64,000 bases of DNA from Paenibacillus vini (GTDB taxonomy: Bacteria > Bacillota > Bacilli > Paenibacillales > Paenibacillaceae), in contig NZ_BOSL01000003.1 of assembly GCF_018403325.1 (NCBI RefSeq), forward strand, positions 186,001 to 250,000. The letters run 5' to 3'. Positions 8,277-17,459 of the stretch are shown here, in pieces; the first letter of the stretch is position 1, and each line of letters starts with the position of its first letter. The position numbers and the translations under genes are program-made. The notes under the pieces are model-generated. The model was not told the origin of the DNA. It ran no database searches and saw only the letters and a program-made list of their open reading frames with translations.

Positions 8277-8304
8277 GGCCCGTTCCCAGGAACGGGCCTA
8301 TTTG
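8277..8304 (+). terminator. Probable terminator after DUF1657 gene
   Basis: A 10-bp inverted repeat GGCCCGTTCC/GGAACGGGCC with a minimal loop is followed by a short, interrupted T tract. Confidence 0.55.
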
Positions 8305-8343
8305 CTGCGCCTATATTCCGGTATTCGATCACGCTTGATAATC

Positions 8344-8372
8344 TGGATATCACCTGTGAATCATGATATAAT
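8344..8372 (+). promoter_or_regulatory. miaB promoter, extended -10
   Basis: TGGATA (8344-8349), a 17-base spacer and TATAAT (8367-8372), preceded by the extended element TGA at 8364-8366. Confidence 0.6.
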
Positions 8373-8455
8373 TTGGTGTAATGCATTTTTTGGCTTTGGA
8401 TTGAATTTCTAATACACTGAAATAGATAGATTGGCAAAAGGAGTGAGCCGGCATC

Positions 8456-10006
8456 ATGGCTAAGGAGAGTAAGGATTACTCCAAGTATTTTGACTTCTCG
8501 GACGCGAAGGTCATTTCGGAGGACGAGCGGGGGAAGAAGATCAGAATCCGCGGACGGGAGATCCAGATTCTTTCGGAACCGAATCACCGCATAGAGAAGC
8601 AACGCGGCAAGGAAGATATTCAGGTGCTGTATGAAACGGCGGTTCCGGACGAGATGAAAGCGATCGGGAACGGCAGACATTATATTGTGTATACGTTCGG
8701 GTGCCAAATGAACGAGCATGATACCGAAACGATCAAGGGTCTCCTTGAACAAATGGGATATCAGCCTACCGAGGACCGGAAGCAAGCAGACATTATTTTG
8801 TTGAACACTTGCGCAGTCCGCGAGAACGCCGAGGATAAGGTGTTTGGAGAACTCGGTCACTTGAAAGGACTAAAAACGGAAAAACCGGATCTTTTGCTTG
8901 GGGTTTGCGGATGCATGTCTCAAGAAGAGGGCGTCGTCAACCGGATTATGCAAAAGCACGGGTTTGTCGATCTCATTTTCGGAACGCATAACATTCATCG
9001 TCTTCCATATCTCATTCAAGAAGCATTATTCAGTAAGGAAATGGTTGTCGAGGTTTGGTCCAAGGAAGGCGACATCATCGAGAACCTGCCGAAGAAGCGC
9101 GAAGGCATGCGGGGCTGGGTCAACATTATGTACGGCTGCGATAAATTCTGTACATATTGCATCGTTCCGTTTACCCGCGGCAAGGAACGCAGCCGCCGTC
9201 CGGAGGATGTCATCGCCGAAGTTAGGGAGCTTGCGCGTCAAGGATTTAAGGAAATTACGCTACTGGGTCAGAACGTAAACGCCTATGGTAAGGATTTTAC
9301 CGATATTCAATACACGTTTGCGAATCTTATGGATGATATCCGCAAGATCGATATTCCGCGAGTGCGGTTCACAACTTCACATCCACGGGATTTTGACGAT
9401 CATCTGATCGAGGTGCTCGCCAAAGGCGGCAATCTGGTGGAACATATCCATTTACCGGTGCAATCAGGCAGCAGCGAAGTGCTGAAGAAGATGAGCCGGA
9501 AATATACGCGTGAGCATTATCTAGAGCTGGTGGGCAAAATTAAAGCCTCCATTCCGGGCGCGGTGTTGACGACGGATATTATCGTCGGCTTCCCGGGCGA
9601 GACGGAGGAGCAATTCCAGGAGACGCTCTCCTTGATGCGTGAGGTTCGGTTTGACTTCGCATACACCTTCTTATATTCACCACGTGAAGGAACGCCAGCC
9701 GCAGTAATGGAAGATAATGTGCCGATGGAAGTGAAGAAAGAACGACTGCAACGGCTTAATGACGTAGTGAACGAGAACAGCCGCATAAGCAACGACACGA
9801 TGCAAGGCCGAATTGTGGAAGTGCTCGTGGAGGGCGAGAGCAAGAACAACGCCAGCGTGCTTGCAGGCAGAACGCGCAGCAATAAACTGGTTCACTTCGA
9901 AGGCGGTCCCGAATTGATCGGTCAATTCGTCAACGTGGAAATCACGGATCCAATGACCTGGTACATTAAGGGCAACATTGTGCCCGAGCCTGTATCTATG
10001 GCCTAA
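8456..10006 (+). CDS. miaB: tRNA-2-methylthio-N6-isopentenyladenosine synthase MiaB
   Basis: A 516-residue radical-SAM methylthiotransferase that thiomethylates i6A37 in tRNAs reading UNN codons. The N-terminal UPF0004 domain has its three cysteines in [10 protein letters not shown] (about residue 83), NTCAVREN and GVCGCMSQ. The radical-SAM motif [16 protein letters not shown] is at about 225, and a TRAM domain ends the protein. It is close to the B. subtilis length (509). The ATG at 8456 follows AAAGGAGTGAG. The next gene, ricA, mirrors the ymcB-ymcA pair of B. subtilis. Confidence 0.97.
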   Translation: MAKESKDYSKYFDFSDAKVISEDERGKKIRIRGREIQILSEPNHRIEKQRGKEDIQVLYETAVPDEMKAIGNGRHYIVYTFGCQMNEHDTETIKGLLEQMGYQPTEDRKQADIILLNTCAVRENAEDKVFGELGHLKGLKTEKPDLLLGVCGCMSQEEGVVNRIMQKHGFVDLIFGTHNIHRLPYLIQEALFSKEMVVEVWSKEGDIIENLPKKREGMRGWVNIMYGCDKFCTYCIVPFTRGKERSRRPEDVIAEVRELARQGFKEITLLGQNVNAYGKDFTDIQYTFANLMDDIRKIDIPRVRFTTSHPRDFDDHLIEVLAKGGNLVEHIHLPVQSGSSEVLKKMSRKYTREHYLELVGKIKASIPGAVLTTDIIVGFPGETEEQFQETLSLMREVRFDFAYTFLYSPREGTPAAVMEDNVPMEVKKERLQRLNDVVNENSRISNDTMQGRIVEVLVEGESKNNASVLAGRTRSNKLVHFEGGPELIGQFVNVEITDPMTWYIKGNIVPEPVSMA

Positions 10007-10062
10007 AAACATAGAAATAACGAAGATTCATAGAAGTTATAATGTAATGAGGGGGTAAGACC

Positions 10063-10524
10063 TTGGGAGAACATCATAACCATCAGGATCATAGTGATTG
10101 CGTGGTACCGAAATTCGATTCCCGCGACCTGGTCATCCGCGAAGATATTATGTCGAAAGCGAAAGAATTGGCCGCATTAATTGGAACTAGCGAGGAAGTC
10201 CAGCAGTTCCAGAAGGCAGAGCAGCTAATTCAGCGTCATGAGCGGGTTCAAACCTTGATCAGTTCGATCAAGAAGAAACAGAAAGAAATCGTAGCCTTCG
10301 AAAGTTTCCAGAACAAGGCTATGGTGGAGAAAATCGAGCGTGAAATTGAGGAGCTGCAGGACGAGCTGGACGGCATTCCGGTTGTCACCGAGTTCCAGCA
10401 AAGTCAAAGCGATATCAATTATTTGCTGCAGCTCGTCATTTCGGTCATCCGGGATACGGTCTCCGATAAAGTGAATGTGGAGGCAGGCAGCGAGCCGGCA
10501 GCGACTTCCGGCTATGGCGAGTAA
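10063..10524 (+). CDS. ricA: RicA/YmcA, RNA-processing regulator
   Basis: A 153-residue coiled-coil protein of the YlbF/YmcA family. In B. subtilis RicA works with YlbF (RicF) and YaaT (RicT) as an iron-sulfur complex that controls RNase Y-dependent mRNA maturation, biofilm formation, competence and sporulation. The TTG start at 10063 lies 8 bases after GAGGGGG. It has an N-terminal His-rich extension (GEHHNHQDHSDC) with its only cysteine, whereas the B. subtilis protein carries a C-terminal cysteine; cluster ligation may therefore differ (inference). It lies 56 bases after miaB with no terminator between, so co-transcription is likely. Confidence 0.9.
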   Translation: MGEHHNHQDHSDCVVPKFDSRDLVIREDIMSKAKELAALIGTSEEVQQFQKAEQLIQRHERVQTLISSIKKKQKEIVAFESFQNKAMVEKIEREIEELQDELDGIPVVTEFQQSQSDINYLLQLVISVIRDTVSDKVNVEAGSEPAATSGYGE

Positions 10525-10536
10525 TTGGTTGAAGTC

Positions 10537-10566
10537 GGTGCGGGAGTTATCTTCCGCACCTTTTTA
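10537..10566 (+). terminator. Terminator after ricA
   Basis: Stem GGTGCGG/CCGCACC with a 10-base loop followed by TTTTT. Confidence 0.8.
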
Positions 10567-10663
10567 TTCTTCATAAGGTTGAATCGGTACCATGACATAA
10601 AAGAAGTACATAACGGGCATGGTCTAAATAGAGGATGCCTAAACAGGGTGGAGGTCACGATTC

Positions 10664-11077
10664 ATGGATTGGAACGAAATTATGAGTAAGGAAGAGCATT
10701 CATTCTGGGGTCTATTGGGAATGAAGCTGATTTCTGCAGACAGTAGCCGGGTTGAGATCGGACTGAAGGCAGGGGATCAACATCTGAATTCGATGGGAAT
10801 CGTTCACGGCGGAGTTTTGTCATCGATGATGGATCAAGCCATGGGTACGCTGGTGGCTGCGATTAGAAAAGGCACCCAAGGGGTAACGACTCATTTGAAC
10901 GTCAATTTTCTAAGCGCTATGCGCAAGGGAGAACTGGTTGCTTCGGCGTTTCTGTTGCATGAAAGCCAGCGCACGATGACCCTGCGCGCGGAAGTTCGTA
11001 ACGAAGAAGGAACACTCGCCTGCATCTCTACGGCAACATTTCGTCTGCCGCGCGAGCGGAGTGAAAGTACGAACTAA
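10664..11077 (+). CDS. PaaI-family hotdog thioesterase
   Basis: A 137-residue single hotdog-fold protein. The family signature is seen in MGIVHGGVLSSMMDQAMG, with the HGG loop and an acidic catalytic residue in the following helix, and in THLNVNFLSAM. PaaI-like enzymes hydrolyse acyl-CoA thioesters, often aromatic or phenylacetyl-CoA, but the substrate here is unknown. The ATG at 10664 follows GGTGGAGGTCACG. It stands alone between the ricA terminator and the Nudix gene, with no phenylacetate genes nearby. Confidence 0.87.
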   Translation: MDWNEIMSKEEHSFWGLLGMKLISADSSRVEIGLKAGDQHLNSMGIVHGGVLSSMMDQAMGTLVAAIRKGTQGVTTHLNVNFLSAMRKGELVASAFLLHESQRTMTLRAEVRNEEGTLACISTATFRLPRERSESTN

Positions 11078-11093
11078 GTGCATCTTATTATAA

Positions 11094-11117
11094 ATAATTA
11101 TTAACATGATTAATTAT
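11094..11117. promoter_or_regulatory. AT-rich dyad upstream of Nudix/NrtR-like gene
   Basis: Arms ATAATTA and TAATTAT are separated by 10 bases, 61 bases before the gene. This is a candidate autoregulatory operator; no second copy was seen before pncB. Confidence 0.25.
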
Positions 11118-11177
11118 CTGGAACGCCATGTTCATGCGTGAACAAAGCGTTATCATATGACTGATGTGGTGATCGTA

Positions 11178-11957
11178 ATGAGCAATAAGAAGCAGCAAGC
11201 CGAGCCGGAGGATGAAGTACAAAAATACCGGACGCCGGACGGCATACCGGCTGATATTGTCATGTTTACCTTGACCAGGCAGGAGCGGAAAGCATCCACG
11301 AAATCGCTGCCGCGCTTTGACCTCAAAGTCATGCTGATTCGCCGCAGAAGCTGGCCGTTTGCCGGCGCTTGGGCGCTACCGGGCGGGTTTTCCCAGGAGG
11401 ATGAATCCCTTTTTGAGACGGCGCGCCGGGAATTGAAGGAGGAGACCGGGGTAGACGGTCACCATCTGGAGTATTTGGGTGTCTACAGCAAGCCGGGACG
11501 AGATCCGCGCGGATGGATCATATCGCACGCTTTCTTTGCGCTGGTGGAGGAGTGGGTGCTCGAAAAGCGCCAATCCGCGGATGATGCGCAGGAGGTAGGC
11601 TTGTTTACGGTGCGGGAAGCCCTGGAAGAGCTGGACCTGGCTTTTGACCATCGCGAAATTTTGGAGGATGCTTACCGGAGAATTCAGCAGCAAATGCTGC
11701 AAACGACGATTGCCAAGCAGTTTTTGCCGCCGCATTTTACGTTGGGTGAGCTGTACCAGGTTATTCAAACCGTGGTTCCGGATTTTGCCGAGCTTAATTT
11801 TATTCGCAAAATTACCTCAACGCGAAGCCGTCAAGGCATTTTGGAAGAAGTGCGCGATGAGAACGACAAACCGATGCTGTCCAATCAGTATTCGCAACGT
11901 CCGGCGCAGCTGTACCGGTTTACCGATTTCACGCCGCAACTGTCCATCTACACTTAG
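11178..11957 (+). CDS. Nudix hydrolase with NrtR-like C-terminal domain
   Basis: The protein (about 259 residues) has an intact Nudix box, GFSQEDESLFETARRELKEE then TGV, matching GX5EX7REUXEEXGU. It is followed by a C-terminal region (about 160-259) laid out like the winged-helix domain of NrtR regulators (TLGELYQVIQTVV, FIRKITSTR). NrtR proteins bind ADP-ribose and repress NAD genes; others are active ADP-ribose or sugar-nucleotide hydrolases. The intact Nudix box leaves both options. The downstream neighbour is pncB, which favours an NAD-salvage role. The ATG at 11178 has GGTGAT upstream; an in-frame ATG at 11157 has no ribosome site. Confidence 0.85.
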   Translation: MSNKKQQAEPEDEVQKYRTPDGIPADIVMFTLTRQERKASTKSLPRFDLKVMLIRRRSWPFAGAWALPGGFSQEDESLFETARRELKEETGVDGHHLEYLGVYSKPGRDPRGWIISHAFFALVEEWVLEKRQSADDAQEVGLFTVREALEELDLAFDHREILEDAYRRIQQQMLQTTIAKQFLPPHFTLGELYQVIQTVVPDFAELNFIRKITSTRSRQGILEEVRDENDKPMLSNQYSQRPAQLYRFTDFTPQLSIYT

Positions 11958-12075
11958 CCCCAACCAGTTGGGCTATACATACTCTATTTAAAGAGTTTAA
12001 AAGAGAGAACCATTGTAATCTATTGGATAATGCTGCCCTTTCTGTCATCAGGACAGCCAGAGAGGATGAGACATC

Positions 12076-13530
12076 ATGCTGAGCGAACATTTGGCACTGC
12101 ATACGGATAAATATCAAATTAATATGATTTATGCGCACTGGATTCATGGAAGCCATAACCGTAAGGCTGTTTTTGAAGCCTATTTCCGTAAACTTCCTTT
12201 CGGTAACGGATATGCCGTGTTCGCGGGATTGGAGCGGATCGTCCATTACATCCGGAATTTGCGCTTTACCGAGAAAGACCTTGCTTACTTGGCCGAACAG
12301 GAAGAAAATTATAAGCCTGAGTTTTTGCAACTGCTGCGGGACTTTTCTTTTCGCGGGACGCTGTTGTCGTTAAAAGAAGGGGACTTATGCTTTCCGAATG
12401 AGCCGCTGATCCGGGTGGAAGGCACCATTATGGAGACGCAGTTGATTGAGACGGCTTTACTTAACTTCATGAATTTTCAGACCCTGATCGCTACGAAGGC
12501 CTCGCGGATCAAACGGGTAGCGGAAAACGACGTGCTGCTTGAATTCGGATCGCGACGGGCACAGGAAGCCGATGCAGCGGTTTGGGGAGCCCGAGCCGCT
12601 TACATTTCCGGTTTTGACGCAACATCGAATTTGCTCGCCGGCGAAACCTTCGGCATTCCAACCAAAGGTACGCATGCCCACTCCTGGGTGCAGATTTTCG
12701 ATTCCGAACAGGAGGCGTTTGAGCTTTATGCCAAAGCGCTGCCGGATTACGTCTCCCTGCTGGTCGATACCTTTGACACGCTTGAAAGCGGGGTTCCCCA
12801 TGCGATCCGGACGGCCAAGCAATTGGAATCCGAAGGCAAGCGGCTCGGAAGTATACGACTGGATAGCGGAGACCTCGCCTACCTGTCCGTTCAGGCCCGA
12901 AAAATGCTTGATGAGGCGGGTTTGCCCTATGTGAAGATTGTGGCCTCTAATGATCTGGACGAGAACACGATCTTCAACCTTAAGGCTCAGGGAGCCAAGA
13001 TCGATGTCTGGGGCGTAGGGACTCAACTGATCACAGCGGCGGACCAGCCGGCATTGGGCGGGGTATACAAGCTTGTGGAACGCGAACGGAACGGAGTCAT
13101 GGAGCCGACGATCAAAATTTCCGGCAATCCCGAAAAGGTAACTTCGCCGGGGAAAAAGGATGTGCTCCGCATCGTCAGCAAGGAGAGCGGTAAAGCTATT
13201 GCCGACTATGTCTGTCTGCCGCATGAAGAACAGGCTCGTTCCGGCGGAAAGCTGCGCCTGTTCGATCCCGTACATCCTTATCTGAAGAAGTCGGTGAAGG
13301 ATTATGAAGCGGTCCCGATGCTGGAGCCCATTTTCGTAGAGGGTGAACTGGTGTATGATCTTCCGGATTTGGAGGAGATCCGCACCTATCATCAGGCCCA
13401 GCTAAATATGTTCTGGCCCGAGTACCTGCGCAAGCTGAATCCGGAAATCTACCGGGTCAATCTTAGCCAGGAAGCCTGGGAATTAAAACAAAAAATGATC
13501 GAGGAGCGAATGAGCCACCTGGATGAGTAA
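12076..13530 (+). CDS. pncB: Nicotinate phosphoribosyltransferase
   Basis: A 484-residue NAPRTase that makes nicotinate mononucleotide from nicotinate and PRPP with ATP hydrolysis, the entry step of NAD salvage. Family segments include the N-terminal LALHTDKYQINMIYAHW, EFGSRRAQEADAAVWGARAA, GTHAHSWVQ with the phosphorylated-type histidine region, and SIRLDSGDLAYLS. The length is normal. The ATG at 12076 follows GAGAGGATGAG. It is on the same strand as the Nudix/NrtR-like gene 118 bases upstream and ends at a strong terminator, so a two-gene NAD salvage unit is likely. Confidence 0.95.
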   Translation: MLSEHLALHTDKYQINMIYAHWIHGSHNRKAVFEAYFRKLPFGNGYAVFAGLERIVHYIRNLRFTEKDLAYLAEQEENYKPEFLQLLRDFSFRGTLLSLKEGDLCFPNEPLIRVEGTIMETQLIETALLNFMNFQTLIATKASRIKRVAENDVLLEFGSRRAQEADAAVWGARAAYISGFDATSNLLAGETFGIPTKGTHAHSWVQIFDSEQEAFELYAKALPDYVSLLVDTFDTLESGVPHAIRTAKQLESEGKRLGSIRLDSGDLAYLSVQARKMLDEAGLPYVKIVASNDLDENTIFNLKAQGAKIDVWGVGTQLITAADQPALGGVYKLVERERNGVMEPTIKISGNPEKVTSPGKKDVLRIVSKESGKAIADYVCLPHEEQARSGGKLRLFDPVHPYLKKSVKDYEAVPMLEPIFVEGELVYDLPDLEEIRTYHQAQLNMFWPEYLRKLNPEIYRVNLSQEAWELKQKMIEERMSHLDE

Positions 13531-13541
13531 AAGAAGAGGTT

Positions 13542-13577
13542 GCCCCGATAGTCTGAACAAGACTGTCGGGGCTTTTT
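13542..13577 (+). terminator. Terminator after pncB
   Basis: A 13-bp stem GCCCCGATAGTCT/AGACTGTCGGGGC (one G-U pair) is followed by TTTTT. Confidence 0.9.
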
Positions 13578-13734
13578 CTATGCTTGGAAATGACTATAAA
13601 TTATTTCTCGGGAAAGCGCAGGAATCGAGTTTTTCGGATATTTCGGGAGCTTTATTCGACATGTTTTGATCGACAATCAGCATCATATATGACAACCAAC
13701 GCACAATTGTATTTTGAGATTGTCCATATGACTT

Positions 13735-13764
13735 TTGTTACATTCGTCACACTGTTTCTATGAT
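13735..13764 (+). promoter_or_regulatory. Promoter of second oxidoreductase with Crp/Fnr-like box
   Basis: TTGTTA (13735-13740), an 18-base spacer and TATGAT (13759-13764). TGTTA-N6-TCACA at 13736-13751 differs from TGTGA-N6-TCACA at one conserved base and covers the -35. The rest of the 261-base gap holds nothing else I can identify. Confidence 0.42.
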
Positions 13765-13862
13765 AAATTGAAACATTAAATAAGGATTATTTTTGTGAGA
13801 CTTAAATTTTACTCATTTTACGTCGTTATGATTTCACAGTGACGAAGAAGGGAGTCAAACGC

Positions 13863-14870
13863 GTGGTACATTTGCCGAAACTGAACGAACTCGGTTTTTT
13901 TGAAATCCGCCTTGAATCAATTGGAGGGCTCGGAGCTAACCTTGCCGGAAAAATGCTGGCTGAAGCCGGAGTGGAGGGCGCTGGTCTCAATGGGGTCAGC
14001 TTCTCGTCCTATGGTTCTGAGAAAAAAGGCTCGCCGGTAAAAGCCCATATTCGCTTTTGCGATTTGGAGACTTCCATCCGGGATACGTCTCCGGTAGAAA
14101 GACCGCATATCGTTAGTATTTTTCAGGAAGCGCTCGCGAAGACGGTTAACGTGATCAGCGGGATTTATGAGGACAGCACCGTGCTTGTAAATTCGCGCAA
14201 AACACCGGAACAACTGAAAGAAAGAATGAAGCTCATCGGCGGAACGATTGCCGTCATCGATGCGACCGGAATTGCGCTGGAAGAGAAGAACCGCGTCAAT
14301 ATGGCGATGTTGGGGGCGATGTTCCGGTTATGTCCGTTTCTGGACCCAGAAACGATGAAGGGTGTCATCCGCAAGTCGCTTGAAAAGAAATACCCGCAGA
14401 CGGTAGCGCCGGCTTTGGCGACATTTGAACGCGGATATCAAGAAGTGGTCTTCCAGACGTTTGCTCTGCCTGAAGGAGCAAGTATGCCAGCCTTTGTACG
14501 GGCGGACACGCCGGTTCTAGGGTATGAGACTCAGCCGCTTGGGGGACTGATCGTGAACCCCGGCAACAGCATCCTGAAGGATCTCAGCATTTCCCGCTCA
14601 GGGATGATGCCTCACTTCAAAGAAGAATCATGTATCCATTGCGCCCAATGTGACAACGTCTGTCCGGACAATTGTTTTGTCTGGGAAGAGCTGCCGGACA
14701 AGAAAGGCCGTCCGCAAATGTTCCTGAAGGGAATCGACTATCAATATTGTAAAGGCTGTCTGAAGTGCATTCACGCCTGCCCAACGGACGCGCTGTCCGG
14801 GGAACGTGAGGAAGACAATTATGCCGATGAGCATCGTGTTCCTCACTTATTCGATTTAGTGGTCCAATAA
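13863..14870 (+). CDS. 2-oxoacid:acceptor oxidoreductase, gamma-delta fusion
   Basis: A 335-residue protein. The N-terminal gamma domain (RLESIGGLGANLAGKMLAEA to about residue 190) is joined to a C-terminal delta domain with two [4Fe-4S] ferredoxin motifs, CIHCAQCDNVCPDNC and CKGCLKCIHACPTDA. It supplies the CoA-binding and electron-transfer parts of a pyruvate:ferredoxin-type oxidoreductase; the catalytic parts are in the next gene, 26 bases downstream. The GTG at 13863 is chosen because AAGGGAG lies 8 bases upstream; an in-frame GTG at 13839 has none. This enzyme is built differently from korAB, so the cell has two distinct oxidoreductases. Confidence 0.9.
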   Translation: MVHLPKLNELGFFEIRLESIGGLGANLAGKMLAEAGVEGAGLNGVSFSSYGSEKKGSPVKAHIRFCDLETSIRDTSPVERPHIVSIFQEALAKTVNVISGIYEDSTVLVNSRKTPEQLKERMKLIGGTIAVIDATGIALEEKNRVNMAMLGAMFRLCPFLDPETMKGVIRKSLEKKYPQTVAPALATFERGYQEVVFQTFALPEGASMPAFVRADTPVLGYETQPLGGLIVNPGNSILKDLSISRSGMMPHFKEESCIHCAQCDNVCPDNCFVWEELPDKKGRPQMFLKGIDYQYCKGCLKCIHACPTDALSGEREEDNYADEHRVPHLFDLVVQ

Positions 14871-14896
14871 TATATTCGGAAGGGCGGTATACCTGC

Positions 14897-17203
14897 ATGG
14901 CGATCAATTTGGAAAAAGAACGCAGAACGGCCAAGGTGGAACAACGCGTCGTTTTTGAGTCGGGTAACGAGATGGCGGCCTACGCCGCCCAGCAAATCAA
15001 TTATCATATCATGGGCTATTTTCCGATTTCACCATCCACGGAAGTAGCTCAATTTCTGGATCTTATGAAGGCGAACGGCCAGCATGACGTTAAACTGATT
15101 CCCTCGGACGGAGAACACAGCTCCGCAGGGATTTGTTTTGGGGCATCGACCGGTGGCGGGCGCGTATTTAACGCGACCAGCGCTAACGGTTATATGTACA
15201 TGCTGGAGCAAATGCCGGTACAGTCGGGGACCCGTTTCCCTATGGTCATGAATCTGGTTTGCCGGTCCGTCTCCGGTCCTCTTAATATCCACGGGGACCA
15301 TTCGGATTTGTATTTTGCGTTGAACACAGGCTGGCCGATTCTGATGTGCCGTGATCCTCAAGCCGTTTACGATATGAATATCATGGCGATCAAGCTGGCC
15401 GAGGATCCGGAGGTCCGTTTGCCGGTGCTCGTAGCCTCGGACGGTTATTTCACATCTCATCAAAAACGGAGAGTCAGCACGTTCGCACATAGCGAAGACG
15501 TGCTCAAATTCGTCGGAGAGACCCCGCCGGCCGGATTCCTCCATACGCTGGACCGGAACAATCCGATTACCGTCGGTCCTTATATGAATGAGCCTGATTA
15601 TATCAACAACTGTTATCAGCAGTCGCAAGGCATGTATAACGCGGAGCGGGTGTTTGAACGGATTGCGGACGAATATGCGGAATTGACAGGCCGTGAATAT
15701 CCGATGCTGGATCTTTACCGCATGGAGGACGCTGAAGTGGCCGTGTTCCTGATGAATTCGGCTTCGGAGATCATCAAGGATGTCGTTGATGAACTGCGTC
15801 GTCAAGGGATCAAGGCGGGCTCCATCGCGCCGAACGTCATTCGCCCGTTCCCGCAGAAGCAAATCGCAGAGGCGCTGAAACATGTCAAGGCGGTGACGGT
15901 CGGTGACCGTGCCGACTCTTATGGCGCTCATGGCGGGAATATGACGAATGAGATCAAAGCGGCCTTGTTCACTTACGGAAATCACTCGACCAAGGTGGTT
16001 AGCCGGGTTTACGGGCTTGGCGGCAAAGAATTTTATGCCGAGGACGGACATCATTTGTTCTCTCTGGCAATCGACGCCGCTAAGCAAGACCGGGTTGAGG
16101 TGCCGTTCGATTATTACGGGCATACGCCTGGCGACAAAGAAAAGGCGCCGAAGCGCATGATGAATCCGCTCCGGTTTGAAGATTTGAAGACCGGGCTGAT
16201 TACGGTGACCCGGAATGAAGAAACCGGCAAGCTCGGCGTCCGGATTCCTCCGCTGCGGGCTTTAACCAAGAAACCGAAACGGATTGCACCAGGTCACGGG
16301 GCATGTCCGGGCTGCGGTATTTTCTCAGGTCTGGAGCTGTTCTTTAAAGGCATCGAAGGTGACATTGTTGCGCTGTTCCATACCGGCTGCGCCATGGTGA
16401 CAACGACCGGGTATCCGTATTCGTCCCACAAAGCGACTTACATCCATAACCTGTTCCAAAACGGGGCGGCTACGCTGTCCGGATTAGTGGAAATGTTCTG
16501 GGAGCGCAAGCGTAGAGGCGAGTTCGATAAGCTCGGCTTAAGCGATGACTTTACCTTTGTCATGGTGACCGGAGACGGTGGTATGGACATCGGGATGGGA
16601 CCGGCGATCGGCGCGGCATTGCGGAATCACCGGATGATTATTGTGGAATACGATAACGAAGGATATATGAATACAGGTGCACAGTTGTCTTATTCGACGC
16701 CGCTCGGTCACCGGACATCGACTTCGAATCTCGGTTCTGCACAGCAAGGGAAAGTGTTCCATCACAAGGATACGGCGCAAATCATGGCGGCGACGAATAT
16801 CCCTTACGTATTTACGGGAAGTGAAGCGTATCCGCAGGATCTCGTGAAGAAAGCGGCGAAAGCCCAATGGTATGCGCAGAATGAAGGCCTTGTTTATGGT
16901 AAAATATTAATAGCGTGTCCGCTCAACTGGATCAGTAAGGACGATGAGGGAACTAATATCGTGGATGCAGCCGTAAATTCCTGCTTCTTCCCGCTATATG
17001 AAGTCGAACATGGACAAACGGCAATTACGTACAATCCGGACGATAAAGGAAAACGGGTACCGTTGACCGACTGGTTGAAAACGATGGGCAAAACACGCCA
17101 TCTGATCAAGCCGGAGAATGAAGTAGCGCTCAAGTCCTTTGAGCAGGAAGTGGAACGCCGCTGGCAGGTATTGCTGGCCAAACATGAGCATCCTTATTTA
17201 TAG
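14897..17203 (+). CDS. 2-oxoacid:acceptor oxidoreductase, alpha-beta fusion
   Basis: A 768-residue protein fusing the alpha domain (about 15-400: MGYFPISPSTEVAQFL, DGEHSSAGICFGAS) to the TPP-binding beta domain (about 450-768: GHGACPGCGIFSGLE, TGDGGMDIGMGPAIGAALRN, DNEGYMNTG). With the preceding gamma-delta subunit it forms a complete oxidoreductase of the pyruvate:ferredoxin class. The cysteine in ACPGCG and others in the beta part could bind an additional cluster. The ATG at 14897 follows GGAAGGGCGG. The substrate is probably pyruvate or a related 2-oxoacid, not decidable here. An inverted-repeat element begins 5 bases after the stop. Confidence 0.9.
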   Translation: MAINLEKERRTAKVEQRVVFESGNEMAAYAAQQINYHIMGYFPISPSTEVAQFLDLMKANGQHDVKLIPSDGEHSSAGICFGASTGGGRVFNATSANGYMYMLEQMPVQSGTRFPMVMNLVCRSVSGPLNIHGDHSDLYFALNTGWPILMCRDPQAVYDMNIMAIKLAEDPEVRLPVLVASDGYFTSHQKRRVSTFAHSEDVLKFVGETPPAGFLHTLDRNNPITVGPYMNEPDYINNCYQQSQGMYNAERVFERIADEYAELTGREYPMLDLYRMEDAEVAVFLMNSASEIIKDVVDELRRQGIKAGSIAPNVIRPFPQKQIAEALKHVKAVTVGDRADSYGAHGGNMTNEIKAALFTYGNHSTKVVSRVYGLGGKEFYAEDGHHLFSLAIDAAKQDRVEVPFDYYGHTPGDKEKAPKRMMNPLRFEDLKTGLITVTRNEETGKLGVRIPPLRALTKKPKRIAPGHGACPGCGIFSGLELFFKGIEGDIVALFHTGCAMVTTTGYPYSSHKATYIHNLFQNGAATLSGLVEMFWERKRRGEFDKLGLSDDFTFVMVTGDGGMDIGMGPAIGAALRNHRMIIVEYDNEGYMNTGAQLSYSTPLGHRTSTSNLGSAQQGKVFHHKDTAQIMAATNIPYVFTGSEAYPQDLVKKAAKAQWYAQNEGLVYGKILIACPLNWISKDDEGTNIVDAAVNSCFFPLYEVEHGQTAITYNPDDKGKRVPLTDWLKTMGKTRHLIKPENEVALKSFEQEVERRWQVLLAKHEHPYL

Positions 17204-17208
17204 AGGTT

Positions 17209-17374
17209 GTTCAAAAAGTCATCTTTCCATGACGAAGTAGATCATGATGCGTATTCGACGTCGAATCTTGAATTCAGCCGGGCCTTCCGTTGCTCACGTA
17301 CCCTATGTACGCTCTGCTACTCAGTCCCTAGCTTTATCCAACCTTCTCGGTCCTGAAAACCTGACTTTTTGAAC
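17209..17374. repeat. 166-bp MITE-like element with 13-bp terminal inverted repeats
   Basis: GTTCAAAAAGTCA (17209-17221) and TGACTTTTTGAAC (17362-17374) are perfect inverted repeats. Between them are further small dyads (ATTCGACGTCGAAT, and CGTAC-CCTAT-GTACG) and no open frame. It fills most of the gap between two genes. The form is that of a non-autonomous miniature element; no target-site duplication is clear. Confidence 0.7.
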
Positions 17375-17459
17375 TCGCATTTAATAAGAAATTCATGATA
17401 TAAAATATTCTTTACGGCAATACCAGATACCGTACTTACCACCTGAGGAGGAAGTCAAC

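Noticed and set aside
8252-8860. 202-residue minus-strand frame opposite the miaB start
   Set aside because: It overlaps the miaB promoter and coding start and lacks a ribosome site or family match.
15029-16123. 364-residue open frame opposite the alpha-beta oxidoreductase subunit
   Set aside because: Same reason: antisense shadow of a well-conserved gene, with Arg/His-rich low-complexity translation.
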